This document shows, piece after piece, positions 44,420 to 53,563 of a DNA stretch of 64,000 nt. Under the pieces are notes generated by a model. The model did not search any database. It was not told the origin of the DNA and saw nothing but the letters and a program-made list of their open reading frames with translations. This DNA comes from an uncultured Salinicoccus sp. (GTDB lineage Bacteria > Bacillota > Bacilli > Staphylococcales > Salinicoccaceae). The number at the start of each line of letters is the position of its first letter. The first letter of the stretch is position 1. The stretch is taken from positions 1 to 64,000 of the forward strand of contig CANLWV010000005.1 of the NCBI GenBank assembly GCA_947494965.1, in the 5' to 3' direction. The position numbers and the translations under genes are program-made.

Positions 44420-47400
44420 ATGAAGCGTATTTATGAAATGGTCCTGGAACGAAGCCTGTTATTCATTATTTTGATAATCACCATTTCGATCTTCGGCATC
44501 TACACTTTTTTGACCGTTGAACAGCGGGAAATACCGGAGACTGAGGTTAATATCATCAATATTACTACTGCATGGCCGGGGGCCGATAAGCAGGATGTCG
44601 AAAACAACATCACCGAGGTCATCGAATCACGGATATTCAGTGTGGCGGGTGTGGAGGATGTCTCCTCCGTTTCGCAGGATGATATATCAGTCCTTAACCT
44701 ACAGCTGTCCGACTCGGCAGATGCCGAATCCGCATTGAATGAAGTGAACAACCTTATGGGAACCCTGGCTGGTAGTTTCCCGGAGAATGCAGCCGAACCC
44801 GAAGTTGAATCCATCAGCAATGCCTTCCCATTGCTCAGCTATCAATTCCATAGCGAGGATATGGCGAATCTCTACGATGTAAGAGGCGATATAGAAAAAT
44901 TGAAGCGCGAAGTGGCCCAGATGGATGGCATCGATGGTGTGACCGTCAAAGGGTACACGGATAAGGAATTTGAAATCGATTTGGATCGGGAAGCGATGGC
45001 GGCAGCCGAAGTGAACCCAAATCAGATATTGAGCGAAATCAATGCTTCACTCAATCCGGTCATTCCCGGTCAGGAGGAGGATGACGGCAACATCATCCGT
45101 CTATCCTTCGAAGATGGTACACCGCTTGAAGTGCTCAGACAGGTCAGAATCGGCACAGAAAGCACGCCGCTGACCGAAATCGCCAATATAGAAGAAACTA
45201 TGGGTGATCCGGAGGACATAGTGGAATATGAAGGTGACAGGGCCGTATCCTTTACTGTCTTTTTGTCGAAGGGTCAGGATGTGCCTTCTGTATCAAAGGA
45301 TGTGGAGGCGGTTGTCGACGAACGGGTCTCTGAATTACCGGACACGGTTGATGTGACGACATTGTCTTCAGAACGCGAAAATGTAGAGGACATATTCGTC
45401 GGCCTCTACTTGTCCCTTGGCATCGCCCTGGTCGCAGTCATTTTGAGCACATCTTTAGGATTGTCACTGATCGGCTCAACCACTGTGATGGCTACCGTAC
45501 TACTGTCGGTGATCATCGGCATCATCCCGGTGCCATGGTTCGGTGTCGATCTGAACCAGATATCCATCATCGGGCTGATCATTGCGCTTGGTATACTGGT
45601 CGACGATTCGATTGTAGTGAACGATAACATCGAGCGCCGATTCACCTTGGGGGATGATCGATTGGATGGTGTCTATAACGGCGTCAGGGAAGTGGCACCA
45701 TCCGTTATCTCATCCACACTTGCCATCGTCTTCACATTTACACCGCTTCTGCTGTTGTCTGGGGCAAATGGCGATTTCATCAAAGCGCTCCCCAGCATAT
45801 TGATCACCACAATGATCATGTCCACAGTTTTGGCACTGACTTTCGTGCCGGCTGTACGCTATCTCCTTAACCGTAAAAAAGCACCCGCTCACCCGGGACT
45901 TTTGGGCCGGTTGTTTGCAAAGGGTGGGGACCTGTACGCCGATAAGATCCTCCCCGCAATCATCAAGCGTCCATTGATCACGTTTTTCGCAGTGCTTGTC
46001 ATCGGCATACTATCGATTGGCCTTGTGCGTTTCACACCGTTCGAATTCTTTCCTGAAGCAGACCGCTCCGAAGTGACGGTCGACTTGATATTTGATGAGG
46101 AACAGACGATTGATCAGACACATGATGATGCAAATGAAGTCGTGGACTATATGACTGCGGAAATGCCGCACATAGAAGCGGTGTCGCTGTTCGCCGGCAC
46201 AGGCCTGCCGAACCTTTTCGGTGCTTCCCTTGACCAGTCCGGTGCGAATACAGCCCAGGTGGCGCTGGAAATAAACAAAGAACAGATCAGTGCCTCGGAA
46301 ACGATCAACAAATATGAAAGCCAGCTGCGCGAGGCGTTTCCGGAAGCGACAATATTTATGGATACCATCGTTCAAGGCCCACCAGCCGGTGCACCGGTTA
46401 CAGTTGAAATCTACGAAGAGGATCTGGCGCTTTTGGCCGAGCAAGCCACTGACTTGAAGGCAACACTTGAAGAAGAGGGTGCTCTTGTCACAACGAACCT
46501 CGGTGAATCTGTACCGACAATCAACTACAACATCGACTATGAAGCACTTGAAGAAGACGGAATATCCGTATCACAAGTCAAGAACGAACTGAATATGCTT
46601 TCCCAAGGCATCCCGATCCAAGACATCATCGTAGAAGGTGAAAAGCGGAGGACAACATTGAAATATTCGGATGCCTCTGAAATAGAAGATGTGGATATCA
46701 TCAAGATGACGGGGGAGCAACCTGAAACATTCCCGCTGACCGATTTCGTAGAAGTCGAGGAGACGGAAGACTATAAGTACATCCATCATCAAGATGGGGA
46801 CCGGACAGTCGAATTGAAGGTCTATGCCGATGATGAAGCGGCCGCAGAAGACGCGATCAACTCCTTCGGTGAGCAACTTCCCGATTCAAGTGAGCTCATA
46901 GTCGGCGGTGAGACATCCGACCAGACCGACTTCTTCGTGGAGATCGGAATATTATTTGCGGTCATACTGGTACTGGTGTATCTGGTTATCGCCATTGAAT
47001 TCAACTCGATCGTCATGCCCCTGATTATAGTGTTCAGTATATTCCTGGCCATCAGCGGCGGCATCATCGGTCTATTTGTCACACAGACACCAATCAGTTT
47101 CCTCGGTGTAATGGGGATGGTATCACTATCCGGCATCGTCGTCAGGAACTCTGTCGTATTGCTTGATTTCATAGAAGCAAGGCGTAGGAGTGGCGCTTTC
47201 GCTATAGAAGATGCGATCTATGACAGCGGGCGGGCACGATTCAAACCGATTGCGCTGACGACGCTTACAAGCATCATCGCCCTGACCCCGGTCGCACTCT
47301 CAGGCGATGTACTGTTTGTACCGCTGGCTGTAACCGTCATTGCAGGCATTGCGTTCTCCACTGTGCTGTCATTGATTGCCACACCAAGCCTATATTACCT

Positions 47401-47431
47401 GTACTACAAGGTGCGTTATAGGAAAGGTTGA
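44420..47431 (+). CDS. RND family efflux permease
   Basis: A 1003-residue proton-driven efflux permease with two repeats of six helices and large extracellular loops. TM4 carries GILVDDSIVVNDNIERRF with the paired proton-relay Asp. It resembles SwrC/YerP-type pumps of Firmicutes. No adaptor or outer-membrane partner is encoded, as expected for Gram-positives. ATG 44420 has weak GAGATGAGG upstream. Substrates, perhaps fatty acids or surfactants, are not readable. Confidence 0.92.
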   Translation: MKRIYEMVLERSLLFIILIITISIFGIYTFLTVEQREIPETEVNIINITTAWPGADKQDVENNITEVIESRIFSVAGVEDVSSVSQDDISVLNLQLSDSADAESALNEVNNLMGTLAGSFPENAAEPEVESISNAFPLLSYQFHSEDMANLYDVRGDIEKLKREVAQMDGIDGVTVKGYTDKEFEIDLDREAMAAAEVNPNQILSEINASLNPVIPGQEEDDGNIIRLSFEDGTPLEVLRQVRIGTESTPLTEIANIEETMGDPEDIVEYEGDRAVSFTVFLSKGQDVPSVSKDVEAVVDERVSELPDTVDVTTLSSERENVEDIFVGLYLSLGIALVAVILSTSLGLSLIGSTTVMATVLLSVIIGIIPVPWFGVDLNQISIIGLIIALGILVDDSIVVNDNIERRFTLGDDRLDGVYNGVREVAPSVISSTLAIVFTFTPLLLLSGANGDFIKALPSILITTMIMSTVLALTFVPAVRYLLNRKKAPAHPGLLGRLFAKGGDLYADKILPAIIKRPLITFFAVLVIGILSIGLVRFTPFEFFPEADRSEVTVDLIFDEEQTIDQTHDDANEVVDYMTAEMPHIEAVSLFAGTGLPNLFGASLDQSGANTAQVALEINKEQISASETINKYESQLREAFPEATIFMDTIVQGPPAGAPVTVEIYEEDLALLAEQATDLKATLEEEGALVTTNLGESVPTINYNIDYEALEEDGISVSQVKNELNMLSQGIPIQDIIVEGEKRRTTLKYSDASEIEDVDIIKMTGEQPETFPLTDFVEVEETEDYKYIHHQDGDRTVELKVYADDEAAAEDAINSFGEQLPDSSELIVGGETSDQTDFFVEIGILFAVILVLVYLVIAIEFNSIVMPLIIVFSIFLAISGGIIGLFVTQTPISFLGVMGMVSLSGIVVRNSVVLLDFIEARRRSGAFAIEDAIYDSGRARFKPIALTTLTSIIALTPVALSGDVLFVPLAVTVIAGIAFSTVLSLIATPSLYYLYYKVRYRKG

Positions 47432-47432
47432 A

Positions 47433-47467
47433 AAAACGCCGGATGACTGAGAGTCATCCGGCGTTTT
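47433..47467. terminator. Bidirectional terminator after the RND permease
   Basis: Perfect 16-bp stem AAAACGCCGGATGACT with its complement, three-base loop; serves both the RND gene and the convergent CDF gene. Confidence 0.92.
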
Positions 47468-47473
47468 GGCTTT

Positions 47474-48367
47474 TCATCCGCGTTTCTCGTGCGTGAAAAC
47501 GATTGTAGTCCAAAGGTTCAAAGGCAACTCTTGAAGTCGTTCTTTGAGCTGATGGCGTATATAATCCATAGTTCTGATGTCGATTGGGTTGCCCCGGGGG
47601 ACGACATAATCGACTTCTATATATAGCTTACTTCCCATTTTCTGGAGCCGCATATCATAGGAATCAAAAGAATAAATGTTGCCGAGTTCAGACACATGGC
47701 CAGCCACTTCTTGTGAAATGACATGTTCAGGCGCCATCTCAAGCAATTCCTTCAGTGCACCATACATCTCCGACAGCGGTACCTTTATGAAATAGCCGGC
47801 CACCAACAGCACCATCAGTGGGTCCACAAACGGTACGATGAAATCAAGTGGTGTAAATGCAAGGCCCCACCCTATGATGAAGCCGACGAAGACACCGAGG
47901 CTGAGCAGTGCATCCATATGCCATTGGTTCATTTCTGCCGCGATCAATTCACTATCCTTGCCATGCTTCCTGAAATAGAAATAGGCAATGAAACACCCGA
48001 CCGTAGAAATGAATGCATAGATAACCCCTGAGGACATGGCGACTTCATTTCCACCTGTAAACAAAGTGGCGAGTGCCTGGACAAGAGAAATGACGATCAG
48101 CACAAGAATGCCGAAGTATTTGATGACGATCGTCAATGGGATGAAGCTTTCCTTGCCGAAGGGAAACCGCTCTGGGTCTTCTTTTTTGATGAACCGCAGT
48201 GCAATCATGGAGATGAATGACAAGATGACACTGATGAACGAGTAGTACCCGTCGAACTGTATCATCTGGCTCTGTGCGATGATACCCCACACGATACCGA
48301 GTACGGCAAAAGCGATGGCGCCAACAATCGATATGATGATGAGGCGTTCTGCATTATTTTGTTTCAT
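47474..48367 (-). CDS. Cation diffusion facilitator family transporter
   Basis: A 297-residue membrane protein with six helices and a C-terminal cytoplasmic domain, fitting a divergent branch of the CDF family. FDGYYSFISV in TM2 and NQWHMDALLSLG in TM5 hold the expected metal-site positions. Specificity for Zn, Fe or Mn cannot be assigned. ATG 48367 follows AAGAAGGACT. Confidence 0.8.
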   Translation of the reverse strand: MKQNNAERLIIISIVGAIAFAVLGIVWGIIAQSQMIQFDGYYSFISVILSFISMIALRFIKKEDPERFPFGKESFIPLTIVIKYFGILVLIVISLVQALATLFTGGNEVAMSSGVIYAFISTVGCFIAYFYFRKHGKDSELIAAEMNQWHMDALLSLGVFVGFIIGWGLAFTPLDFIVPFVDPLMVLLVAGYFIKVPLSEMYGALKELLEMAPEHVISQEVAGHVSELGNIYSFDSYDMRLQKMGSKLYIEVDYVVPRGNPIDIRTMDYIRHQLKERLQELPLNLWTTIVFTHEKRG

Positions 48368-48420
48368 ATGTAGTCCTTCTTTCTTATATTCCCTCCCATT
48401 ATACTACAAATATGGTTCGA

Positions 48421-49263
48421 TTAGCACTGAACGTCTCTATAACAGGGCACCGCGCCTTTACGGTAGGCCCCAAGGATGTTGATGTATCTGCCGGCTTCAC
48501 CTACATCATTGAGGGCACGATTTAGTACATCACCCGTACCGGTCTCGACATCGATGAAGAAGCCGTAGGAGAACGGTTTATGCTGGATGGGCCTGGAAGT
48601 GAGGTTCAACAGGTTGATGCCGTGTGTGCTGAATATGTCCAGAATCTCATTTAGAGAGCCGGCACTATGGTCCGTTTCGATATAGAGGGAAGTCTTATCC
48701 CCGCCGGCGTCCGTAATCCGTCCTTTCCTGAAAATCAGGAAGCGGGTTGTGTTTAGCGGATTGTCGCTGATGTTTTCGCTGATGATATGCATATTATAGA
48801 GTGCAGCGGCATGGGCTCCAGCTATGGCAGCCATAGTGTCGTCCCCGTCATTCTTCACCATCTGTACCGCTTCTGCCGTATCAGAGTATTGATGGGACTT
48901 TATTTTCGGATGGTCATTTAAGTAGCCATGGCACTGCTCCAACGCCTCGGGATGCGAGTAGACATGCTGGACTTGCCCTATATTCATCGGCATCTTGGAG
49001 ATGAGGGCATGGTCGATCTTAACGTATATTTCATCCACAGCACTAACCTCGAGATATTTCATAAGGTCGATCGTCCGCGTAATCGGGCCGCTGGTAGAAT
49101 TCTCAACGGGCAGGGCAATGTAATCGACCACACCCCGCATCATGTCGTCGACAAGTGATTTGAACGTTGCATATCCTTTAGTCGTATAGGGCGCTTCGCC
49201 CATGAATGCCTTGCATGCAAGAGCACTGTAGGACCCTTCTGTACCTTGATATCCAATCAGCAT
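48421..49263 (-). CDS. pheA: Prephenate dehydratase
   Basis: A 280-residue stand-alone prephenate dehydratase that makes phenylpyruvate for phenylalanine synthesis. The catalytic domain shows GYQGTEGSYS, ALPVENSTSGPI and NTTRFLIF; an ACT domain follows (about 190-270, with SLNEILDIFSTHGINLLNLTSRP), the allosteric Phe-binding site. ATG 49263 follows TTAGGAGTG. It is preceded by a leader with a Phe-rich peptide and a terminator, so transcription is probably attenuated by Phe supply in addition to feedback inhibition. Confidence 0.95.
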   Translation of the reverse strand: MLIGYQGTEGSYSALACKAFMGEAPYTTKGYATFKSLVDDMMRGVVDYIALPVENSTSGPITRTIDLMKYLEVSAVDEIYVKIDHALISKMPMNIGQVQHVYSHPEALEQCHGYLNDHPKIKSHQYSDTAEAVQMVKNDGDDTMAAIAGAHAAALYNMHIISENISDNPLNTTRFLIFRKGRITDAGGDKTSLYIETDHSAGSLNEILDIFSTHGINLLNLTSRPIQHKPFSYGFFIDVETGTGDVLNRALNDVGEAGRYINILGAYRKGAVPCYRDVQC

Positions 49264-49288
49264 AATAATCCACTCCTAATATGATAAT

Positions 49289-49336
49289 AAAAAAAACCAT
49301 CCTATTCTCCTGTGCCAGGAAAATCCGGATGGTTTT
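49289..49336 (-). terminator. Attenuator terminator in the pheA leader
   Basis: On the minus strand AAAACCATCC (49336-49327) pairs with GGATGGTTTT (49302-49293), with an inner stem TTTTCCTG/CAGGAGAA, then eight T. It lies 26 bp before the pheA start, so it acts on pheA itself. Confidence 0.92.
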
Positions 49337-49447
49337 GGTATGATGCACCCAGCCATACGGATCGCCCGATGGCCGAAAATGGAAATGCCCACTTCAAATA
49401 GCCACCTTGGATTCAGGGCGTCCACATCCGTGATGGCACATGGACGC
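49323..49447 (-). promoter_or_regulatory. pheA leader: competing antiterminator segments
   Basis: Segment 1 GCGTCCA (49447-49441) pairs with 2 TGGACGC (49424-49418). Segment 2 (ACGGAT 49431-49426 and CGCCC 49420-49416) alternatively pairs with 3 GGGCGATCCGT (49367-49357), 11 bp with a bulge. Segment 3 ATCCGTATGG (49362-49353) alternatively pairs at 9 of 10 positions with 4 CCATCCGGAT (49332-49323), the left arm of the terminator. These choices decide whether the terminator forms. Confidence 0.78.
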
Positions 49448-49521
49448 TATCTAAAATGGCTGAAAAAGAAAACATTCGATTGATCTGATGTGTACATTTC
49501 CATAGGACACACTCGCTTCAT
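49447..49521 (-). CDS. Phe-rich leader peptide of pheA
   Basis: A short frame ending SNVFFFSHFR-stop, with Phe codons TTC TTT TTC at 49470-49462 and TTT at 49455-49453; stop TAG at 49449-49447. In-frame starts are ATG 49521 (near the predicted 5' end), 49503 (weak GCGAG 8 nt upstream) and 49497. The likely product is 16-24 residues. It recalls the enterobacterial pheL peptide. The stop codon touches RNA segment 1, so the ribosome position controls leader folding. Confidence 0.75.
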   Translation of the reverse strand: MKRVCPMEMYTSDQSNVFFFSHFR

Positions 49522-49534
49522 CAATAATGCATCC

Positions 49535-49563
49535 ATGTTACCAACCGGCTTACAAATTGTCAA
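49535..49563 (-). promoter_or_regulatory. pheA promoter
   Basis: TTGACA (49563-49558), 17 bp, TAACAT (49540-49535) on the minus strand; start site near 49528, giving a 265-nt leader. Confidence 0.85.
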
Positions 49564-49694
49564 TATATTCAGTAAAATATTGACATCATCAGATTTAAAT
49601 CAAATATAAATTGAAGAAGTCAGACGCACTCTGTGATAATATTAAATTGTCATTCTAGAATATGATGTAGTGCAATGTAACGAGGAGTGTTCAT

Positions 49695-50756
49695 ATGGAA
49701 AAAATGAGTATAGGTATATTATATGGCGGGCAGTCGACGGAACATGAGGTTTCCATGCGTTCTGCTGCGAGCGTACTGGAAGCCTTGGATAAAACGAAGT
49801 ACGATGTCAGCCTGATCCACATCACGAAAGAAGGCGAGTGGCTGCTCGCCGACCACAATGAGAAAATTGAAGCACTGGTGGACGGTGAGAATGCTGTACA
49901 GTTATCCATCCTGCCGTCACAGCAGTTCACTTCACAAAAAGGCGCCTGCCATTTTGATGTCATGCTGCCGATACTGCATGGTACTGCAGGGGAAGATGGA
50001 ATTGTTCAGGGTGTGCTTGAAATGATGGGGATACCGTATGCAGGGTGCAACGTGAGGAGTTCCGCGGTATGCATGGATAAGGATATGACGAAGCGCCTGC
50101 TGAAATTGGAAGGCATCCAAGTTGCAGACTGGGTGGTGTATCGATATGATGAAAAAGAAGAGGTCGATTTCGACATCGCAAAAGAACAGCTTGGTCTGCC
50201 GATGTTCGTCAAACCGGTAAACCAGGGATCATCAGTCGGGGTGTCGAAAGTGACCGATAAGGCATCATTCGACAAAGCAGTGGCCCTGGCTTTCCAATTC
50301 GATACGAAAGTGATGGCTGAAAGTGCGGTCAACGGCCGGGAAATCGAGGTGTCCGTTTTGGGTAATGCGGAACTGACAGCGTCGGTGCCTGGTGAAATTG
50401 TTGCCAATACCGACTTCTATTCATACGAGTCGAAGTATGAGGATGAGGATGGGGCAGTCCTTGAAATACCGGCAAAACTGCCGCTCCAGACATCTGATGC
50501 GATAAGGCGGACAGCACTTGATGTATACCGGGCATTGGATTGCGAAGGGATGGCGCGTGTCGATGTCTTCCTGACCGACCAGGACGCCGTCATCGTCAAC
50601 GAAGTGAACACGCTGCCCGGTTTCACAAGCATCAGCATGTATCCGAAGCTGCTTGAAGCTTCAGGCATTGCCTATCCGGAATTGCTGGATCAGCTGATCA
50701 GCCTGGCCCGTGAACGGTCTTCAAGGGAAAAGGCATTGAAGACGGACCTGATGTAG
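49695..50756 (+). CDS. ddl: D-alanine--D-alanine ligase
   Basis: A 353-residue ATP-grasp ligase that makes the D-Ala-D-Ala dipeptide for peptidoglycan. Motifs are [14 protein letters not shown] (N-terminal), [23 protein letters not shown] (ATP-binding loop), the [15 protein letters not shown] segment and [18 protein letters not shown] at the C-terminus. ATG 49695 follows GAGGAG. It is divergent from pheA with a 131-bp space to the pheA promoter. No murF or other wall gene follows. Confidence 0.96.
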   Translation: MEKMSIGILYGGQSTEHEVSMRSAASVLEALDKTKYDVSLIHITKEGEWLLADHNEKIEALVDGENAVQLSILPSQQFTSQKGACHFDVMLPILHGTAGEDGIVQGVLEMMGIPYAGCNVRSSAVCMDKDMTKRLLKLEGIQVADWVVYRYDEKEEVDFDIAKEQLGLPMFVKPVNQGSSVGVSKVTDKASFDKAVALAFQFDTKVMAESAVNGREIEVSVLGNAELTASVPGEIVANTDFYSYESKYEDEDGAVLEIPAKLPLQTSDAIRRTALDVYRALDCEGMARVDVFLTDQDAVIVNEVNTLPGFTSISMYPKLLEASGIAYPELLDQLISLARERSSREKALKTDLM

Positions 50757-50806
50757 TACCGGAATGGTATATAAATATCAATCACAATATTAAAACAGGA
50801 TTGGGG

Positions 50807-52042
50807 ATGGGAAAAGTGAAGAAGCAATTGGTAGAGAGATTGATGCGGTATGCGAAAATCGATACGCAGTCGGACGCTTCAAGTAAAAGTGTGCCTTCTA
50901 CAGCTAAACAGTGGGAACTGATCAGGCTGCTGGAGACAGAATTGCAGGAGATGGGGATGCACGAGGTCGAGGTGGATGACAATGGCTATCTGATGGCGAC
51001 TTTGCCGGCCAATGTAGAAGGTGCACCTGTAGTCGGCTTTTTGGCCCATGTGGATACGGCGACAGACTTCACCGGCCAGAATGTCAATCCGCAACTTGTC
51101 GATTATCAAGGTGGGGACATCGTCCTGAATGAAGCGAAGGGTGTCGTCCTGTCCGTGTCCGAGTTTCCGGAGCTCGAAAATTACATAGGGCATCAACTGA
51201 TGACCACTGATGGCACAACGTTGCTTGGTGCGGACAACAAGGCTGGAATTGCGGAAATCATGACTGCCATGGAGCATCTCATCAAGCATCCTGAAATCGA
51301 ACATGGCACCATAAGGGTCGCATTTACACCGGATGAGGAAATCGGACGTGGCCCCCACGATTTTGATGTCGAGCGGTTCGGTGCAGACTTCGCCTATACA
51401 GTGGACGGCGGTCCATTGGGCGAGCTGCAATATGAGAGTTTCAACGCAGCATCTGCCGTCGTTACATTCACCGGCAACAGTGTACACCCTGGTACAGCGA
51501 AGGACAAGATGGTGAATGCGGGGCGTATGGCAGCAGAATTCATCACTCGCTTCGATCCAGAAGATACGCCTGAACATACGGAAGGCTACGAAGGCTTTTT
51601 CCATCTCACCAATGTCACCGGTGATGTTGAAGAAACAACAGCCTCCTATATCATCCGGGATTTCGATGCAGCGCGGTTTGAGGAACGGAAAAAGGAAATG
51701 AAATCCCATGTAGAAGCGCTCCAGGCCCAGTACGGGGAGGACCGTGTGCATTTGGACATGGCGGACCAATACTATAATATGCGGGATAAGATCGAGCCCC
51801 GTATGGAAATCGTAGACTTTGCCAGAGAAGCTATGGAATCGTTGGATATCGAACCGGTCATCCAGCCAGTAAGGGGTGGGACGGACGGTTCACAACTCTC
51901 GTATAAAGGTCTGCCCACACCGAATATATTCACCGGTGGCGAGAATTTCCATGGAAAATTCGAATATATCTCCACTGACAATATGGTAAAAGCTGCGTCT
52001 GTGATCGTCGAAATCAGCAGGAATGCCGCTTTACAAAAGTAA
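50807..52042 (+). CDS. pepT: Peptidase T (tripeptidase)
   Basis: An M20-family dizinc aminotripeptidase of about 411 residues. The metal and catalytic motifs are [23 protein letters not shown] and [21 protein letters not shown] and [14 protein letters not shown] follow. Starts at TTG 50801, ATG 50807 and GTG 50816 are all in frame. ATG 50807 has AGGA 6 nt upstream, while related PepT proteins begin at the position of GTG 50816. Cytosolic peptide degradation. Confidence 0.94.
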   Translation: MGKVKKQLVERLMRYAKIDTQSDASSKSVPSTAKQWELIRLLETELQEMGMHEVEVDDNGYLMATLPANVEGAPVVGFLAHVDTATDFTGQNVNPQLVDYQGGDIVLNEAKGVVLSVSEFPELENYIGHQLMTTDGTTLLGADNKAGIAEIMTAMEHLIKHPEIEHGTIRVAFTPDEEIGRGPHDFDVERFGADFAYTVDGGPLGELQYESFNAASAVVTFTGNSVHPGTAKDKMVNAGRMAAEFITRFDPEDTPEHTEGYEGFFHLTNVTGDVEETTASYIIRDFDAARFEERKKEMKSHVEALQAQYGEDRVHLDMADQYYNMRDKIEPRMEIVDFAREAMESLDIEPVIQPVRGGTDGSQLSYKGLPTPNIFTGGENFHGKFEYISTDNMVKAASVIVEISRNAALQK

Positions 52043-52135
52043 CGTTGCGCTGTAGAATGTCTTGATAATGATAAGTACTTTTGCCGCCAGGCAGAAGTAC
52101 TATTTTATGTTTTAGAAATGAAAGAGGGATAAATA

Positions 52136-53524
52136 ATGGCTAATGAACAGCACCCCAGTTCAACAATCAAGCGGCTGCCATTGATGGCTGTCCTTGTCTC
52201 AGGTGCTTTTGCTGCGATATTGAACCAGACGCTTTTAGCCACTGCTATCCCACCGATTATGGAAGACCTGAACATAGAGGCCGACCTGGCCCAGTGGCTG
52301 CAGTCCATATTCATGCTGGTCAACGGTATCATGATTCCAGTCACAGCATTCCTGATCAATAAATTTACGACACGGGCACTTTTCTTTACGGCGATGGGAC
52401 TGTTCGGTATCGGTACACTGGTTGCCGGCCTCTCCCCAAACTTCGGAGTGCTGCTGATGGGTCGCGTGCTGCAGGCATCTGGTGCCGGGATCATCATGCC
52501 ATTGATGCAGACCATCATCTTCCTGATCTATCCGATGGAAAAAAGAGGGCAGGCCATGGGCATATTCGGACTGGTCATCGGTTTTGCACCGGCCATCGGT
52601 CCGACGCTTTCGGGCTGGTTTGTAGAACAGTACCCTTGGCGCGGATTATTCTTCATCATCCTGCCGATCGTCATAATCGACTTGATTGTGGCATACTTCA
52701 TACTTAAAAACGTTACAGAACGGACAAACCCGAAACTGGATGTGCCGTCCATCATCCTGTCGACGTTCGGATTCGGCGGCTTGCTCTACGGCTTCAGTAT
52801 CGCTGGAGGTGCGGGCTGGACGAGTGCGCCGGTACTCCTGTCAATCGGCTTTGGCGCTATAATCCTATATCTGTTCATCAAACGCCAGCAGAAGCTGGAG
52901 CAGCCAATCCTTGAATTCAGGGTGTTCAGGAATAAGATCTTTGCCCTGACCACAGCACTCGGCATGATCGTCTTCATGTCAATGATTGGTGGGGCGGTGC
53001 TCCTGCCCATACTCATGCAGGACATGATGGGCTTCACGGCATTTGAATCCGGATTGATGCTCTTGCCGGGTGCCTTGATCATGGGGGGGATGAGTCCTGT
53101 CACCGGCAGGCTGTTCGATAAATTCGGCGCCCGCTGGCTGGCGATCATCGGCTTATCGCTCGTAACCTTGGGATCGCTCCTATTCACCTTCATCCGGCCG
53201 GAGACATCATTCTTCTACTTGACGACCGTCAACGCATTCAGGATGCTTGGTGTTTCGATGGTGATGATGCCTTCCACCACGGCAGGCTTGAATCAGCTCT
53301 CTTCAAGGCTGATTCCACACGGTACCGCCATGAACAACACGATGCGCCAGATTGCGGGGGCGGTGGGGACCGCTTTGCTTGTCTCCATCATGACAAATAC
53401 GCAAGTGCCATCTGAAGGTATGCAGGGCATGATTCAAGGGGTGAACTACGCTTTTATGTTCGCGACGTTCCTCTCAATAGTCGGACTGCTTCTATCATTC
53501 AGGTTGAAGAGTCCAAAAGCATGA
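52136..53524 (+). CDS. DHA2 family MFS drug transporter
   Basis: A 462-residue, 14-helix-class EmrB/QacA-type transporter. It has LLATAIPPIMEDL in TM1, the motif C-like GFAPAIGPTLSGWFVE in TM5 and GRVLQASGAGIIMPL in TM4. It faces a related but not identical transporter gene on the other strand. ATG 52136 follows GAGGGA. Substrates unknown. Confidence 0.9.
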   Translation: MANEQHPSSTIKRLPLMAVLVSGAFAAILNQTLLATAIPPIMEDLNIEADLAQWLQSIFMLVNGIMIPVTAFLINKFTTRALFFTAMGLFGIGTLVAGLSPNFGVLLMGRVLQASGAGIIMPLMQTIIFLIYPMEKRGQAMGIFGLVIGFAPAIGPTLSGWFVEQYPWRGLFFIILPIVIIDLIVAYFILKNVTERTNPKLDVPSIILSTFGFGGLLYGFSIAGGAGWTSAPVLLSIGFGAIILYLFIKRQQKLEQPILEFRVFRNKIFALTTALGMIVFMSMIGGAVLLPILMQDMMGFTAFESGLMLLPGALIMGGMSPVTGRLFDKFGARWLAIIGLSLVTLGSLLFTFIRPETSFFYLTTVNAFRMLGVSMVMMPSTTAGLNQLSSRLIPHGTAMNNTMRQIAGAVGTALLVSIMTNTQVPSEGMQGMIQGVNYAFMFATFLSIVGLLLSFRLKSPKA

Positions 53525-53530
53525 TGACGA

Positions 53531-53563
53531 AAAAGGCTAGCCCCCAGGGGGCTAGCCTTTTTT
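53531..53563. terminator. Bidirectional terminator between two MFS genes
   Basis: Perfect 14-bp stem AAAAGGCTAGCCCC with its complement around CA, flanked by T-run and A-run. Confidence 0.93.

Noticed and set aside
49264-49500. T-box riboswitch upstream of pheA
   Set aside because: The conserved GGUGG-N-ACC T-box core is not found; AAGGTGG occurs but without the following ACC/GCG, and the leader-peptide model explains the structure better.
50879-51769. 296-codon minus-strand ORF within pepT
   Set aside because: Antisense shadow of a clear peptidase T gene; no ribosome-binding site or recognisable domain.
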